Positions 34,265 to 42,929 of a stretch of 64,000 bases of DNA are shown piece by piece. Source of the DNA: Microbacterium trichothecenolyticum (GTDB lineage Bacteria > Actinomycetota > Actinomycetes > Actinomycetales > Microbacteriaceae). The notes beneath the pieces are model-generated. The model did no database searches. It saw only the letters and a list, made by a program, of their open reading frames with translations, and was not told the DNA's origin. The DNA is taken from the NCBI RefSeq assembly GCF_030818955.1, contig NZ_JAUTBF010000001.1:930001-994000 (forward strand). Direction: 5' to 3'. How positions within the stretch are numbered: position 1 is the stretch's first letter; each line of letters begins with the position of its first letter. A program made the translations under genes and the position numbers.

Positions 34265-34876
34265 TCAGCGGCTCTCCAGCGCCAGGCGCCCCGCGAGCAG
34301 CACGTACGTCGCCGCGAAGGTGCGGCGCAGCCACGCCATGACCTTCGGGCGCGTGATGACCTGGGCGCGCATCGCGGCGGCGAAGACGCCGTACAGCGCG
34401 AATACGACGAACGTCAACGCCATGAACACCAGGCTCAGACCGATCATGTGCCAGGTGCCGTCCGCCTCGCCCGCGGGGACGAACTGCGGGAGGAACGCGA
34501 AGAAGAAGATCGTGAGCTTCGGGTTGAGGAGGTTGATGAGCACCGCCGTGCGGATGACCCGCCAGAACGAGACGGGGGTGCTGTCGGCATCCACCTCGAT
34601 GAGCGAGCGATCGCGCCACACCTGCCACGCGAGGTAGAGCAGATACGCCACGCCCAGCCATTTGATGGTCTGGAACGCGACCGCGGAGGCGTTGAGGATC
34701 GCGGCAAGGCCCGTGATGGCGGCGATCATGTGCGGGACGACGCCCAGCGTGCAGCCGAACGCGGCGATCACGCCGGCCCGCGAACCGCGGGAAAGACCCG
34801 CGGCGATCGAGTACACCGCACCGGTGCCGGGTGTGGCGACGACGACCAGGGTGGTCAGCAGGAACGCAATGCTCAT
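34265..34876 (-). CDS. LysE/RhtB family exporter
   Basis: A 203-residue amino-acid efflux protein with six predicted membrane helices. It begins with the typical LLTTLVVVATPGTGAVYSIAAG (PGP region) and contains NPKLTIFFFAFLPQFV in the middle. The exported amino acid cannot be told. The ATG at 34876 is the canonical family start; an upstream in-frame start at 34918 adds 14 non-conserved residues. It is divergent from the alpha/beta hydrolase gene. Confidence 0.92.
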   Translation of the reverse strand: MSIAFLLTTLVVVATPGTGAVYSIAAGLSRGSRAGVIAAFGCTLGVVPHMIAAITGLAAILNASAVAFQTIKWLGVAYLLYLAWQVWRDRSLIEVDADSTPVSFWRVIRTAVLINLLNPKLTIFFFAFLPQFVPAGEADGTWHMIGLSLVFMALTFVVFALYGVFAAAMRAQVITRPKVMAWLRRTFAATYVLLAGRLALESR

Positions 34877-34951
34877 GGGGAGGCCTCTCGAGTCGATTGC
34901 TTCCGCACAGTACCGCAACGCAGGACGGAAAACGCATGCGAAGCTGGCTCG

Positions 34952-35755
34952 GTGAGCCTCGCCGATCTGCCCTTCACCGTCTCACCACTCGGCACGGCCA
35001 CGGGCGACCCCGCGATCGTTCTCCCGGGCGGGCCGTGCCGAGGGGTGGAGTACCTCGCCGATCTTGCCGGTCTCGGCGACGACCGGGCGCTCGTCGTGCT
35101 GCATCCGCGGGGCACTCCGACCACCGGCGGTCTCTCGCGTGGGTGGTGGACCGACGCTGACGACGTCGTGCTCCTCGCCGACGCGCTCGGGCTCGACCGC
35201 GTCGACCTCGTCGGCCACTCCGCCGGCACGCGGCTCGCGCTGGCGACGGCGGCCCGATACCCGGATCGCGTCCGCTCGCTCGCGCTCATCACCCCACCGG
35301 CGTCGTGGCTGACGGGAACGGCATCCGACGCCGAGGCCCTCCTCGCCGACGCCGAGCCGGAGGTCCGCGCGGGCTACCGGGCGCTCACCGACGACGACGC
35401 CGAGACCGCCAAGGCCTTCCGGGAGCAGTTCCTGCGCCAGGCGCCGGCGTCGTACGCGCACTGGACGGCCCGCGAGAGTGGGCACGCCCGCGTCGGACGG
35501 ATGGATCGGGATGCCGCGCACGCGTGGTTCCGCGACATCCCCGCCGACGCGGCGGGACGCGTCCTCGGCGCGGATCTGCCGCCCGCGCTCGTCATCGGCG
35601 GCGACCGCGACCTCCTGACGGGCGTGGCGCCGGTGCGGGCCTACGCCGACGTTCTCGGCGCCGGCCTGACGATGCTCGCGGATTGCGGCCACTACCCCTG
35701 GATCGAGCAGCCCGACGCGTTCCGGGCGAGCCTGAGGGCGTGGCTCCGACGCTGA
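34952..35755 (+). CDS. alpha/beta hydrolase
   Basis: A 267-residue alpha/beta-hydrolase of the proline-iminopeptidase-like group. It has the oxyanion segment LPGGPCRGVEYL (PGGPG-like), nucleophile GHSAGTRLAL, and the catalytic His in DCGHYPWIEQPDAF. No signal peptide is visible, so it is probably cytosolic. The substrate is unknown. The GTG at 34952 is chosen because homology starts directly after it. It is divergent from the LysE gene and followed 58 nt later by the oxidoreductase gene. Confidence 0.88.
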   Translation: MSLADLPFTVSPLGTATGDPAIVLPGGPCRGVEYLADLAGLGDDRALVVLHPRGTPTTGGLSRGWWTDADDVVLLADALGLDRVDLVGHSAGTRLALATAARYPDRVRSLALITPPASWLTGTASDAEALLADAEPEVRAGYRALTDDDAETAKAFREQFLRQAPASYAHWTARESGHARVGRMDRDAAHAWFRDIPADAAGRVLGADLPPALVIGGDRDLLTGVAPVRAYADVLGAGLTMLADCGHYPWIEQPDAFRASLRAWLRR

Positions 35756-35813
35756 AGGCCGGGGCTTACCGCCCGTGACATGATCGATGCCGCCACACGG
35801 AAGAAGGAGCAGC

Positions 35814-36962
35814 ATGCACGTCGTCGTCATCGGAGCGGGCATCGTCGGAGTGTCGGTCGCGCGCGAGCTCGTCACGCGCGGGGTTCACGTGACGGTCCTC
35901 GAACGCGACCGCGGCGCGCAACGCGGGTCGACGGCGTTCGCCCCCGGCTTCGTCGGCATCTACAACGACGCACCGGTCCTGACCGAGCTCGCGCGCGCGT
36001 CGGTCGATGCGTACCGCGACATGGCATCGTTCTCCCCGTCGGGAGGTCTCGAACTCGCGACGACGCCGGAGGGGGCCGACGCGCTCACGCAGCGCGTCGA
36101 GGGTGCTCGGCGAGCCGGCCTCGCGGCCACGATGAACGACCCCCGGCCTCTTCCGTCATTCGTCGACGAGCAGCGGGTGATCGCCGTCGCCCGGTACGAC
36201 GACGACGGCGTCACGACGCCGCACCTGCTCCGCGGCGAGGTCCGGACCGTGGCCGAGGCCGCCGGGGCGCGCTTCGTGGACGGAACCGAGGTTGTCGGCA
36301 TCCACAGCGAACCCGGCCGGTGGCGCGTCGACACGGCCGATCACGGCGCGCACACCGCGGACCAGGTCGTGCTCGCCGGCGGCGTCTGGGGCCCGGGGCT
36401 CTCCCGGCTGGTCGACGTCGAACTGCCGCTCGTCCCCGTCGCGCACCCGTACGTGTACGCGGCCGCCCAGGCACCGGTCGTGGCCCCGGGCCCGTTCGTC
36501 CGCTGGCCGGAGCACCACGTCTACGCCCGCGCGCACGGGGACACGCTCGGCATCGGCAGTTACGACCATCACCCTCTGCCGGTCGATGAAGACGACCTGC
36601 GCGGAGGCGCGGGGCTGTCGTGGAACACCGCTTTCGAGGCGCCAATCGACGAGGCGCAGCGCCTGCTGCGACCCGCGGCGCGGTTCACACCGTCGCACCG
36701 GGTGAACGGCGTCTTCGCCATGACGCCCGACAACCTGCCCTTCCTCGGCGCGGTCCCGGATGCCGCGGGCGTGTGGATCGCACAGGCGATCTGGGTCACG
36801 CACGCCGGTGGCTCCGCCCGCGCGCTGGCCGCCGCGATTGTCGACAGCGTGGCTTTGCCCGCGGAGCTCACCGTCGATCGCTTCGCCGGCGAGAGCGCCG
36901 ACGGCCTGCGCGCGTCGGCACTGCGCCTGTATCGCGACATCTACGCCAACGACGCGATCTGA
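35814..36962 (+). CDS. FAD-dependent oxidoreductase (DAO family)
   Basis: A 382-residue flavoenzyme of the glycine/D-amino-acid oxidase (DadA-like) family. The dinucleotide-binding motif VVIGAGIVGVSVARELVTRG is at the N-terminus, and the C-terminal FAD contact region reads APVFAMTPDNLPFLG-like and WVTHAGGSARALA. It likely deaminates or demethylates a small amine or amino acid; the substrate is unknown. The ATG at 35814 follows AAGAAGGAG at good spacing. A DAO family enzyme close to a LysE exporter suggests amino-acid handling, which is inference. Confidence 0.88.
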   Translation: MHVVVIGAGIVGVSVARELVTRGVHVTVLERDRGAQRGSTAFAPGFVGIYNDAPVLTELARASVDAYRDMASFSPSGGLELATTPEGADALTQRVEGARRAGLAATMNDPRPLPSFVDEQRVIAVARYDDDGVTTPHLLRGEVRTVAEAAGARFVDGTEVVGIHSEPGRWRVDTADHGAHTADQVVLAGGVWGPGLSRLVDVELPLVPVAHPYVYAAAQAPVVAPGPFVRWPEHHVYARAHGDTLGIGSYDHHPLPVDEDDLRGGAGLSWNTAFEAPIDEAQRLLRPAARFTPSHRVNGVFAMTPDNLPFLGAVPDAAGVWIAQAIWVTHAGGSARALAAAIVDSVALPAELTVDRFAGESADGLRASALRLYRDIYANDAI

Positions 36963-36990
36963 GCCCTCGGCGACGACCCTCGCGCCCGCC

Positions 36991-37797
36991 TCAGCGCCGC
37001 CCGCGCCCCAGCTCCCACAGCGCGACCGCGCTCGCCGCGGCGACGTTGAGCGAGTCCACTCCCCCGGCCATCGGGATCGTGACGACCGTGTCGGCGGCTT
37101 CCAGCGCGCGGCGCGAGAGGCCGTCACCCTCCGCTCCCAGCAGCAGCGCGACGCGGTCGTGCCCCGCGGCCGAGAACGCGTCGAGCGTGACCGCGTCGTC
37201 CGAGAGCGCGAGCGCCGCGAGGTGCAGTCCAGCTCCGTGCAGCAGCGGTGTGGCATCCGACCACTCGGGCAGCCGCGTCCACGGCACCTGGAACACCGTG
37301 CCCATGCTCACCCGCACGCTGCGCCGGTAGAGCGGGTCGGCGCAGCGGGGCGTGACGAGCACGGCATCCGCACCGAGGGCCGCCGCCGAACGGAAAGCCG
37401 CCCCGATATTCGTATGGTCGACGATGTCCTCGAGCACGACGACGAGCCGCGCGTCTCTCACGACGTCGGCGACGGATGCCAGGACGGGGCGATGCATGGA
37501 TGCCAGCAGCCCCCGGTGCACGGTGTACCCCGTCACTCGCTCGGCGATCTCGGCCGCGACGACGTACACCTCGGCATCCTCACCGACGAGAGCCAGGGCG
37601 TCGGCGAGGAACTTCTCCTGCACGAGCACGGAGCGCGGGCGGTGTCCGGCACGGAGGGCCCGGTCGAGCACCTTCGACGACTCGGCGATGTAGAGCCCGC
37701 CCGCGGGCTCGCTCACCCGCCGCAGCGACACGTCGGTGAGGTCGCGGTAGTCCGCGAGGCGCGGGTCGTCGGCGGAGTCGAGGGGGATGACGGGCAT
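36991..37797 (-). CDS. TrmH/SpoU family RNA 2'-O-methyltransferase
   Basis: A 268-residue SPOUT methyltransferase that methylates a ribose in rRNA or tRNA using SAM. The three trefoil-knot motifs are clear: DHTNIGAAFRSAAALGADAV, ALLLGAEGDGLS and IPMAGGVDSLNVAAASAVAL. The N-terminal part is the substrate-binding L30e-like domain (GLYIAESSKVLDRAL). A start at 37797 (second of two adjacent ATGs) or 37800 is likely; the longer frame to 37917 would read through a C-rich microsatellite. The exact target nucleotide is not predictable. Confidence 0.92.
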   Translation of the reverse strand: MPVIPLDSADDPRLADYRDLTDVSLRRVSEPAGGLYIAESSKVLDRALRAGHRPRSVLVQEKFLADALALVGEDAEVYVVAAEIAERVTGYTVHRGLLASMHRPVLASVADVVRDARLVVVLEDIVDHTNIGAAFRSAAALGADAVLVTPRCADPLYRRSVRVSMGTVFQVPWTRLPEWSDATPLLHGAGLHLAALALSDDAVTLDAFSAAGHDRVALLLGAEGDGLSRRALEAADTVVTIPMAGGVDSLNVAAASAVALWELGRGRR

Positions 37798-37818
37798 CAT
37801 CCCATCGTGCCACCCACG

Positions 37819-37853
37819 CCCCCCTCCCCCCTCCCCCCTCCCCCCTCCCCCCT
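37819..37853. repeat. CCCCCCT heptamer microsatellite (5 units)
   Basis: Five perfect copies of a 7-nt unit, CCCCCCT, with Ts at 37825, 37832, 37839, 37846 and 37853. It lies about 20-55 nt upstream of the rRNA methylase start, in the promoter or 5' leader, where slippage could change spacing. Confidence 0.9.
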
Positions 37854-37855
37854 CC

Positions 37856-37919
37856 CGTTGAGTGTCCACAACACGCCGCACGACACCACGCGGCCGCGGC
37901 GTGTCTTGGACACTCAACG
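37856..37919. repeat. intergenic inverted repeat (TTGAGTGTCC type)
   Basis: Arms at 37856-37878 and 37897-37919 are complementary at 21 of 23 positions (CGTTGAGTGTCC...GGACACTCAACG) around an 18-nt loop. It sits directly beside the heptamer repeat between the divergent methylase and sirtuin genes, and is probably a REP-like palindrome. Confidence 0.8.
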
Positions 37920-37992
37920 TTCCTCACGCCCGCACCGCCCGGCGCCTCCCGCGCCCGCGCCCCGCCCTAGACTCGGTACGACGGAGGTGTGC

Positions 37993-38841
37993 ATGACCGA
38001 CACGACGAAGGATGCCGAGTCCCTGGCATCCATCGATCGAGCTGTCGAGGTGCTCACGGGCCGCCGCATCGCCGTGCTGACGGGGGCTGGCGTGTCGACC
38101 GACTCGGGCATTCCCGACTACCGCGGCAAAGGTGCACCCACGCGCACGCCGATGACGGCGCAGCAGTTCCTCGCCAGCGCCGAGGCGCGGCGCCGCTACT
38201 GGGTGGGCAGCCACCTGGGCTGGAAGGTGTTCGCGGCGGCCGAGCCGAACGACGGTCACCGCGCGCTCGCCGACCTCGAGGCCGCGGGCGTCGCCAACGG
38301 TGTCGTCACGCAGAACGTCGACGGCCTGCACGTGCGCGCCGGCAGCGGACGCGTCGTCGAACTGCACGGCACGATGCGCCGCGTCGGGTGCCTGCACTGC
38401 GGGCAGGTGTTCGATCGCCGCGACCTGGCCGAGCGCGTCGAGGCCGACAATCCGTGGATCACACTCCCCGAGAACGTCGAGCTCGGTCCCGACGGCGACG
38501 TCACGCCGGCGTCGGCCGACGGGTTCATTGTGCCCGCGTGCTCGGTGTGCGGCGGCATGCTGAAACCCGACGTGGTGTTCTTCGGCGAGTACATCCCGGT
38601 CGAGAAGTTCCGCGAAGCCGAGCAGCTCGTGCACACGAGCGAAGCCCTCGTCATCGCGGGGTCGTCGCTGGTCGTGAACTCCGGCATCCGTCTCGTGGAG
38701 CGCGCGCGGCGGCGCCGCCTGCCCGTGGTCATCATCAACCGGGGCGAGACGCGGGCCGATCGCCGTGCGGCGGTGAAGATCGACGGCGGTACCACCGATG
38801 TGCTCCGCGCGTTCGCACAACGCCTCCCCGGCCTGCTGTAA
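37993..38841 (+). CDS. Sir2 family NAD-dependent protein deacylase
   Basis: A 282-residue sirtuin removing acetyl or longer acyl groups from protein lysines using NAD+. Motifs: LTGAGVSTDSGIPDYRG (NAD binding), TQNVDGLH, catalytic His in ELHGTMRRVGC, and the zinc ribbon CLHC ... CSVC. The C-terminal GSSLVVNSG segment completes the Rossmann fold. The ATG at 37993 follows GGAGG at good spacing. It is divergent from the rRNA methylase across a repeat-rich gap. Confidence 0.94.
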   Translation: MTDTTKDAESLASIDRAVEVLTGRRIAVLTGAGVSTDSGIPDYRGKGAPTRTPMTAQQFLASAEARRRYWVGSHLGWKVFAAAEPNDGHRALADLEAAGVANGVVTQNVDGLHVRAGSGRVVELHGTMRRVGCLHCGQVFDRRDLAERVEADNPWITLPENVELGPDGDVTPASADGFIVPACSVCGGMLKPDVVFFGEYIPVEKFREAEQLVHTSEALVIAGSSLVVNSGIRLVERARRRRLPVVIINRGETRADRRAAVKIDGGTTDVLRAFAQRLPGLL

Positions 38842-38939
38842 CACCAGAGGTCCGCGCACCCGCCGCCCGGTGCCGGCGCCCGGGCACGTATGGCCGGCCG
38901 GGGCCCGCTCGTGGGTCTCCCGCAGGTTAGGCTCGGACC

Positions 38940-39527
38940 GTGACGATCCTGACCCTCGTACGCCACGGCGAGACCGACTGGAACTCCGGCGGGCGCATCC
39001 AGGGCTCGACCGATATCCCCCTCAACGACACCGGCCGTGCCCAGGCGCGCGAGGTCGCCGACGTTCTCGCCGCCGAGTACGCGGGTCGCGAGGTCGTCGT
39101 CGTCTCGAGCGACCTCTCGCGTGCCGCTGAGACTGCCGACCTGATCGCCGCCGCGCTCGGCACGACCGTGAGCCGCCGCCTGCCGGGCCTGCGGGAACGC
39201 TCATACGGCGAGGCCGAGGGTATGGACGCGCCGACCTTCTCCGACACGTACGGTGCGTGGCAGTCGGCCGACGTCCCCGGCGCCGAGGCGTGGCCGGTGG
39301 TGCGCGAGCGCGCGCTCGCCGCGATCGCCGAGGTGGTCGCCGAGACGCCGGAGGGCGTCGACGTCATCGCCGTGGCGCATGGCGCGCTCATCCGCGAGGT
39401 CATCGCGTCCGCCACCGGTGGGGCCTTTCCCCGCGAGGGCGAGCGCCTGCCGAACTGCTCGGTCACCACGTTCCGCCTCGACGGCGACGCATGGGAGATG
39501 CTGGCGTACGCCGGCGTCGCCGGCTGA
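38940..39527 (+). CDS. histidine phosphatase family protein
   Basis: A 195-residue phosphoglycerate-mutase-like phosphatase. The phosphohistidine motif LVRHGETDWN is at the N-terminus, the acidic LRERSYGEAEG is mid-protein and the second catalytic His is in AVAHGALIREV. The substrate may be a sugar phosphate or nucleotide; not predictable. The GTG at 38940 lies 6 nt after TAGGCT (38928-38933), which fits a leaderless transcript and supports this start. Confidence 0.92.
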   Translation: MTILTLVRHGETDWNSGGRIQGSTDIPLNDTGRAQAREVADVLAAEYAGREVVVVSSDLSRAAETADLIAAALGTTVSRRLPGLRERSYGEAEGMDAPTFSDTYGAWQSADVPGAEAWPVVRERALAAIAEVVAETPEGVDVIAVAHGALIREVIASATGGAFPREGERLPNCSVTTFRLDGDAWEMLAYAGVAG

Positions 39528-39684
39528 CGCGACGGCCGCGGGCCGCCTCGCGCGGGCGAACGTGATCGAGGGCCCGGCGGAGCCCCCGATGGGGCCGACG
39601 GAATGCAGGCCGCTCAACACCTCTGCGTGATCGTGAGCACTGTGCTTCGTGCGCCGGCCAGAAGCACTGCTAATGTTTCGCACC

Positions 39685-40158
39685 ATGAACAAGCTCGACG
39701 CGGTCGACCTCGACCTCCTCCGCGCCCTGTCGGCCGACCCGCGCGCGACGGTGGTCGCCCTGGCCGAGACGTTGGGCCTGTCCCGCAACACCGTGCAGGC
39801 GCGCATGAGCCGCCTCGAGCGCGGCGGCGTCTTCCTGTCGTACGAGCGCACGCTGTCGGCCGAAGCCCTGGGCTTTCCGATCGAGGCGTTCCTGCAGGTG
39901 ACGGTGCGCCAGGCGGAGCTGCCCGCCATCCGCGAGGAGCTCGCGAAGGTTCCCGAGGTGCTGCAGGCACACGGGCTGAGCGGTCAGGTCGACCTCCTCG
40001 TGCGCGTGGCCTGTCGCGACACGCAGCACCTGTTCGACACCGACGCCCGTATCCTCGCGATCGAGGGCGTCGAGCGCACCGAGACCTCGCTCGTGATGGG
40101 CGAGGTGATCGGTTACCGTGTCAGTCCGCTGATGCAGTTGGCGCGCGACGGCCTCTGA
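39685..40158 (+). CDS. Lrp/AsnC family transcriptional regulator
   Basis: A 157-residue feast/famine regulator. The N-terminal winged helix (LDLLRALSADPRATVVALAETLGLSRNTVQ, cited by its LxxL and SRNTV features) binds DNA; the C-terminal RAM domain (QVTVRQAELPAIREEL, GQVDLLVRVACRD) senses an amino acid and oligomerises. The start at 39685 is preferred over GTG 39649, since homology begins at NKLDAVD. It is convergent with the EamA transporter. Target genes are unknown. Confidence 0.92.
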   Translation: MNKLDAVDLDLLRALSADPRATVVALAETLGLSRNTVQARMSRLERGGVFLSYERTLSAEALGFPIEAFLQVTVRQAELPAIREELAKVPEVLQAHGLSGQVDLLVRVACRDTQHLFDTDARILAIEGVERTETSLVMGEVIGYRVSPLMQLARDGL

Positions 40159-40187
40159 ACCCGACCGTTCCCTTCCCGGACCGCTCG

Positions 40188-41180
40188 TCAGGGCGCCGGC
40201 ACCACCGGGATACTCGCGGTCTCGGTGCGCTGCTCGGTCGGGCTGCCGGCATCCATGCGCACCAGCACCACGCCGACGAGGATGAACGCGCCGCCGACGA
40301 ACTGGATCGGTGCGGGCGTCTCGCCCAGCAGCAGCCACGCGAAGCCGAGCGCGAAGAGCACCTCGCTCAGGCCGACGAACGACGCCAGGCGCGACCCGAT
40401 CAGGGGCACGGCGATGACCCCGAGGGCGTAGCCGAGCGTGGTCGCCACGCCTCCCACCCACAGCAGGGGCAGGATGCCGGGAACCTCGAGTCCCGCGAGC
40501 GTCACCGTGATCGAGGGGGCGGCGAAGGGCAGGACGCCGACGGCCACGAGCACGCCGATCATCAGCGTGCCGGTGAGCAGACCGCCCGCGGCCAGGGCCA
40601 GCGGCGGCAGGTCGTCTCCTGCGCGGGCGGCGATGACGAAGTAGGCCGCGGCGCAGACGGCGGCGCACAGGGCGAACACGGTACCCAGGAGGTCGAAGCG
40701 GGCCCCGCTGATGTCGACGACGAGCACGAGCCCGGTCATCGCCACGACCGAGCCGATGAGTACGGCTCGCGACGGCGCCGTGCGGGTGCGCGCCCACACG
40801 GCGATGACGATCAGCACCGGTGCGATGTACTGGATGAGCAGGGCGACGGCGACCGGCATGCGCTGCAGGGCGGAGAAGTAGAACAGCTGGCATCCGGCGA
40901 CCGCGGTGAGGCCGAACGCCGCGATGAGAAGACCGTGTCGGCGGAGGAACCCTCGCTGACGGCGGATGGCGATCACCAACGCGGGCGAGAGCACGAGGGC
41001 GGCGGTGCCCATGCGCACGAGCAGGACCGCGCCGAGCGACCAGCCGCCGTCGAGCAGCGGCTTGACGAACGGTCCGCTGCTCGAGAACGCGAGGGCCGAG
41101 GCGACCGCGATGAGAAGGCCGGTGAGGGCGCTGGATCCGCGGCGGGTGGGCTGCGGAAGGATGACGGACGAGGTGGTCAT
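40188..41180 (-). CDS. EamA/DMT family transporter
   Basis: A 330-residue drug/metabolite transporter with ten predicted helices arranged as two EamA repeats (ALAFSSSGPFVKPLL in repeat 1; AVCAAAYFVIAARAG in repeat 2). It probably exports an amino acid or related metabolite. It is divergent from the CGNR regulator gene and separated from it by an inverted repeat overlapping the promoter, which suggests control by that regulator. Confidence 0.92.
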   Translation of the reverse strand: MTTSSVILPQPTRRGSSALTGLLIAVASALAFSSSGPFVKPLLDGGWSLGAVLLVRMGTAALVLSPALVIAIRRQRGFLRRHGLLIAAFGLTAVAGCQLFYFSALQRMPVAVALLIQYIAPVLIVIAVWARTRTAPSRAVLIGSVVAMTGLVLVVDISGARFDLLGTVFALCAAVCAAAYFVIAARAGDDLPPLALAAGGLLTGTLMIGVLVAVGVLPFAAPSITVTLAGLEVPGILPLLWVGGVATTLGYALGVIAVPLIGSRLASFVGLSEVLFALGFAWLLLGETPAPIQFVGGAFILVGVVLVRMDAGSPTEQRTETASIPVVPAP

Positions 41181-41189
41181 GCGAGCCTG

Positions 41190-41224
41190 CTGTCAGGAGT
41201 GAAGTACGTTTACACTCGTGACAG
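41190..41224. promoter_or_regulatory. inverted-repeat operator between EamA and CGNR genes
   Basis: CTGTCAGGAGTG (41190-41201) and CACTCGTGACAG (41213-41224) are complementary at 11 of 12 positions with an 11-nt spacer. It lies in the 71-nt gap between divergent starts. A third copy of the half site, TGTCAGGAGT, follows at 41238-41247. It is a candidate autoregulatory operator for the CGNR protein. Confidence 0.65.
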
Positions 41225-41251
41225 TACGGCCTCGACATGTCAGGAGTCAAC

Positions 41252-41809
41252 GTGGTCTTCATCCGTGACACCGAGTTGGTGCTCCGGGCCGCCGTCGAGC
41301 TGGTCAACTCCCTCCCGCAGACCGGCACGAGCGGCGCCGACACGCTGCTCGATGTCGCGGCGCTCGACGCGTTCACCTCCCGTCACGGCTACACCGGCTC
41401 CCACCGCCGCGACGCCCGGGAACTCGCGGAAGTACGCGGCATCCGCACCCGTTTGCTCGGGCTGTGGGGGGTCGATCGCGACGGTGCGGTGCCGCTGGTG
41501 AACGACATGCTCGCCGATGGCCGGGCCCTCCCCCAGCTCGTGCGGCATGACGACATGGACTGGCACATCCACGCGAGCGACCCCGAAGAGCCCCTGGCGA
41601 TGCGCATCCTCGTCGAGACGGCGATGGCGTTCGTCGACGTCATCCGCGCCGACGAGTACGGCCGCGTGCGCGTGTGCGCTGCCGACGACTGCGCCGGCGT
41701 GTACGTCGACTTCTCGAAGAACGGCTCCAAGCGCTACTGCGATGCGGGCAATTGCGGCAACCGCATGAACGTCAACGCGTACCGCAAGCGCAAGGCACGC
41801 GCGGTCTGA
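41252..41809 (+). CDS. CGNR zinc finger domain protein (regulator)
   Basis: A 185-residue protein with an ABATE-type N-terminal domain and a C-terminal CGNR zinc finger: CAADDCAGVYVDFSKNGSKRYC...NCGNRMNVNAYRKRK, cited by its four Cys in CxxxxC and C..C positions. Such proteins are probable stress or ligand-responsive transcription regulators. The GTG at 41252 is chosen because AGGAG lies 5 nt upstream; an ATG at 41237 adds five residues but has no ribosome site. It is divergent from the EamA transporter with a palindrome between them. Confidence 0.88.
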   Translation: MVFIRDTELVLRAAVELVNSLPQTGTSGADTLLDVAALDAFTSRHGYTGSHRRDARELAEVRGIRTRLLGLWGVDRDGAVPLVNDMLADGRALPQLVRHDDMDWHIHASDPEEPLAMRILVETAMAFVDVIRADEYGRVRVCAADDCAGVYVDFSKNGSKRYCDAGNCGNRMNVNAYRKRKARAV

Positions 41810-41828
41810 AGCGGGTTGCCGGGCGCCG

Positions 41829-41876
41829 TGGGCCTGGGCCTGGGCCTGGGCCTGCGCCTGGGCCTGGGCCTGGGCC
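41829..41876. repeat. TGGGCC hexamer repeat (8 units)
   Basis: Eight tandem 6-nt units, seven TGGGCC and one TGCGCC, followed by a GGGGCC-rich run to about 41915. It lies between the convergent CGNR and alpha/beta hydrolase genes. It could form GC-rich structure; no gene is seen there. Confidence 0.85.
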
Positions 41877-41932
41877 GGGGGACGATGCGGGGGCCGGGGC
41901 CGGGGCCGGGCGCCGAGGCCCGCGGCACCCGA

Positions 41933-42808
41933 TCACGCTCCCAGGAACTCCCGGATCGCGGATGCCGCCGCCCGCGGCGTCTCGTAATGGATGAGGTGCC
42001 CGACGTCGGGGATCTCGACCAGCTCGGCATCCGGGAACAGCGTCGCGAGGTGCCGTTCGGCCTCGATGGGCGTGATGTCGTCTCTCTCGGCGGCGATGAG
42101 AAGGGTCGGCTGCGCGATGCGCGGGGCGAACTCGCGCACGTCGTGCGAGACGCTGGTGACGAACGCCTCGTGCAGTACGTCGCGGTCGGCGAAGCGCGAG
42201 AAATAGGTGTCGTGCTGTTCGTGCACGAAGCGGCGCAACTCGGGATCGCGGGTCTTCGCCATGGCGTTGCTCATGACCCGCACGATGAGGCCGTTGCGCA
42301 GCAGGGAGTCGCCGACGGCGCGCGGCAGTCTCGCCCCCGCGAGGTAGTAGAACACCGCGAGTCGGGTGAGGATGCCGCGCGGTCCTTCGAGGGCGGGGGC
42401 GCCGATCGGGTTGACGAGGATGAGCTTCGGCGTCGGCAGCCCGGAGGCGACTGCGGCCGACGCCACGATCGACCCGAACGAGTGCCCCAGTACCACGGCA
42501 TCCGGAGCCACCGACTCGACGAACGCACGCAGCCATGCCGCGTAGCCCTCGAGATCGTGGGCGCGGCCGGCCAGCGTCGCGGTCTCGCCGAAACCGGGCA
42601 GGTCGGGCGAGACGACCCGGATGCCGGGCAGGTGCGCGACCACGGGTTCGAGGCCGTGGTGCTCGCCGCGGAACCCGTGCACAGCCACGATCGTCGTCAC
42701 CGCGTCGTCGTCGCCGTACACCCAGTACGCCGTCGTCGCCCCGAGCACCTCGACCTCGCGGCGCTCGACGGGGATCGTCGCGAGCAGATCGGCGTAGGGG
42801 TTCGGCAT
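41933..42808 (-). CDS. alpha/beta hydrolase
   Basis: A 291-residue alpha/beta hydrolase. HGFRGEHHGLEPVV carries the oxyanion HG, the nucleophile is in LGHSFGSIVA, the Asp is in ERDDITPIE and the His in DVGHLIHYE. A variable cap lies at about residues 130-215. The substrate is unknown. The ATG at 42808 is chosen by homology; a start 30 nt further upstream is possible. It is divergent from the exonuclease gene. Confidence 0.9.
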   Translation of the reverse strand: MPNPYADLLATIPVERREVEVLGATTAYWVYGDDDAVTTIVAVHGFRGEHHGLEPVVAHLPGIRVVSPDLPGFGETATLAGRAHDLEGYAAWLRAFVESVAPDAVVLGHSFGSIVASAAVASGLPTPKLILVNPIGAPALEGPRGILTRLAVFYYLAGARLPRAVGDSLLRNGLIVRVMSNAMAKTRDPELRRFVHEQHDTYFSRFADRDVLHEAFVTSVSHDVREFAPRIAQPTLLIAAERDDITPIEAERHLATLFPDAELVEIPDVGHLIHYETPRAAASAIREFLGA

Positions 42809-42929
42809 GGGATCGAGTCTAGGAGGGGCTTGCGACATCGACGGCGTGCACGTCGGCGCGGGGCGTCGGGGCGACGCGGGACGCGCGGCGGCGGCGTCAT
42901 CGCGACTCCTCCTGCGAGCCGCCGAGGCG

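Noticed and set aside
37819..37853. CRISPR array or coding repeat at the C-rich heptamer
   Set aside because: Units are 7 nt with no spacers and lie outside any supported gene.
36991..37917. Longer rRNA methylase start at 37917
   Set aside because: The extra 40 residues are the translated microsatellite and inverted repeat (Gly/Arg-rich) with no homology.
41237..41251. ATG 41237 as start of the CGNR gene
   Set aside because: It has no ribosome site, whereas GTG 41252 has AGGAG 5 nt upstream; the difference is only five residues.
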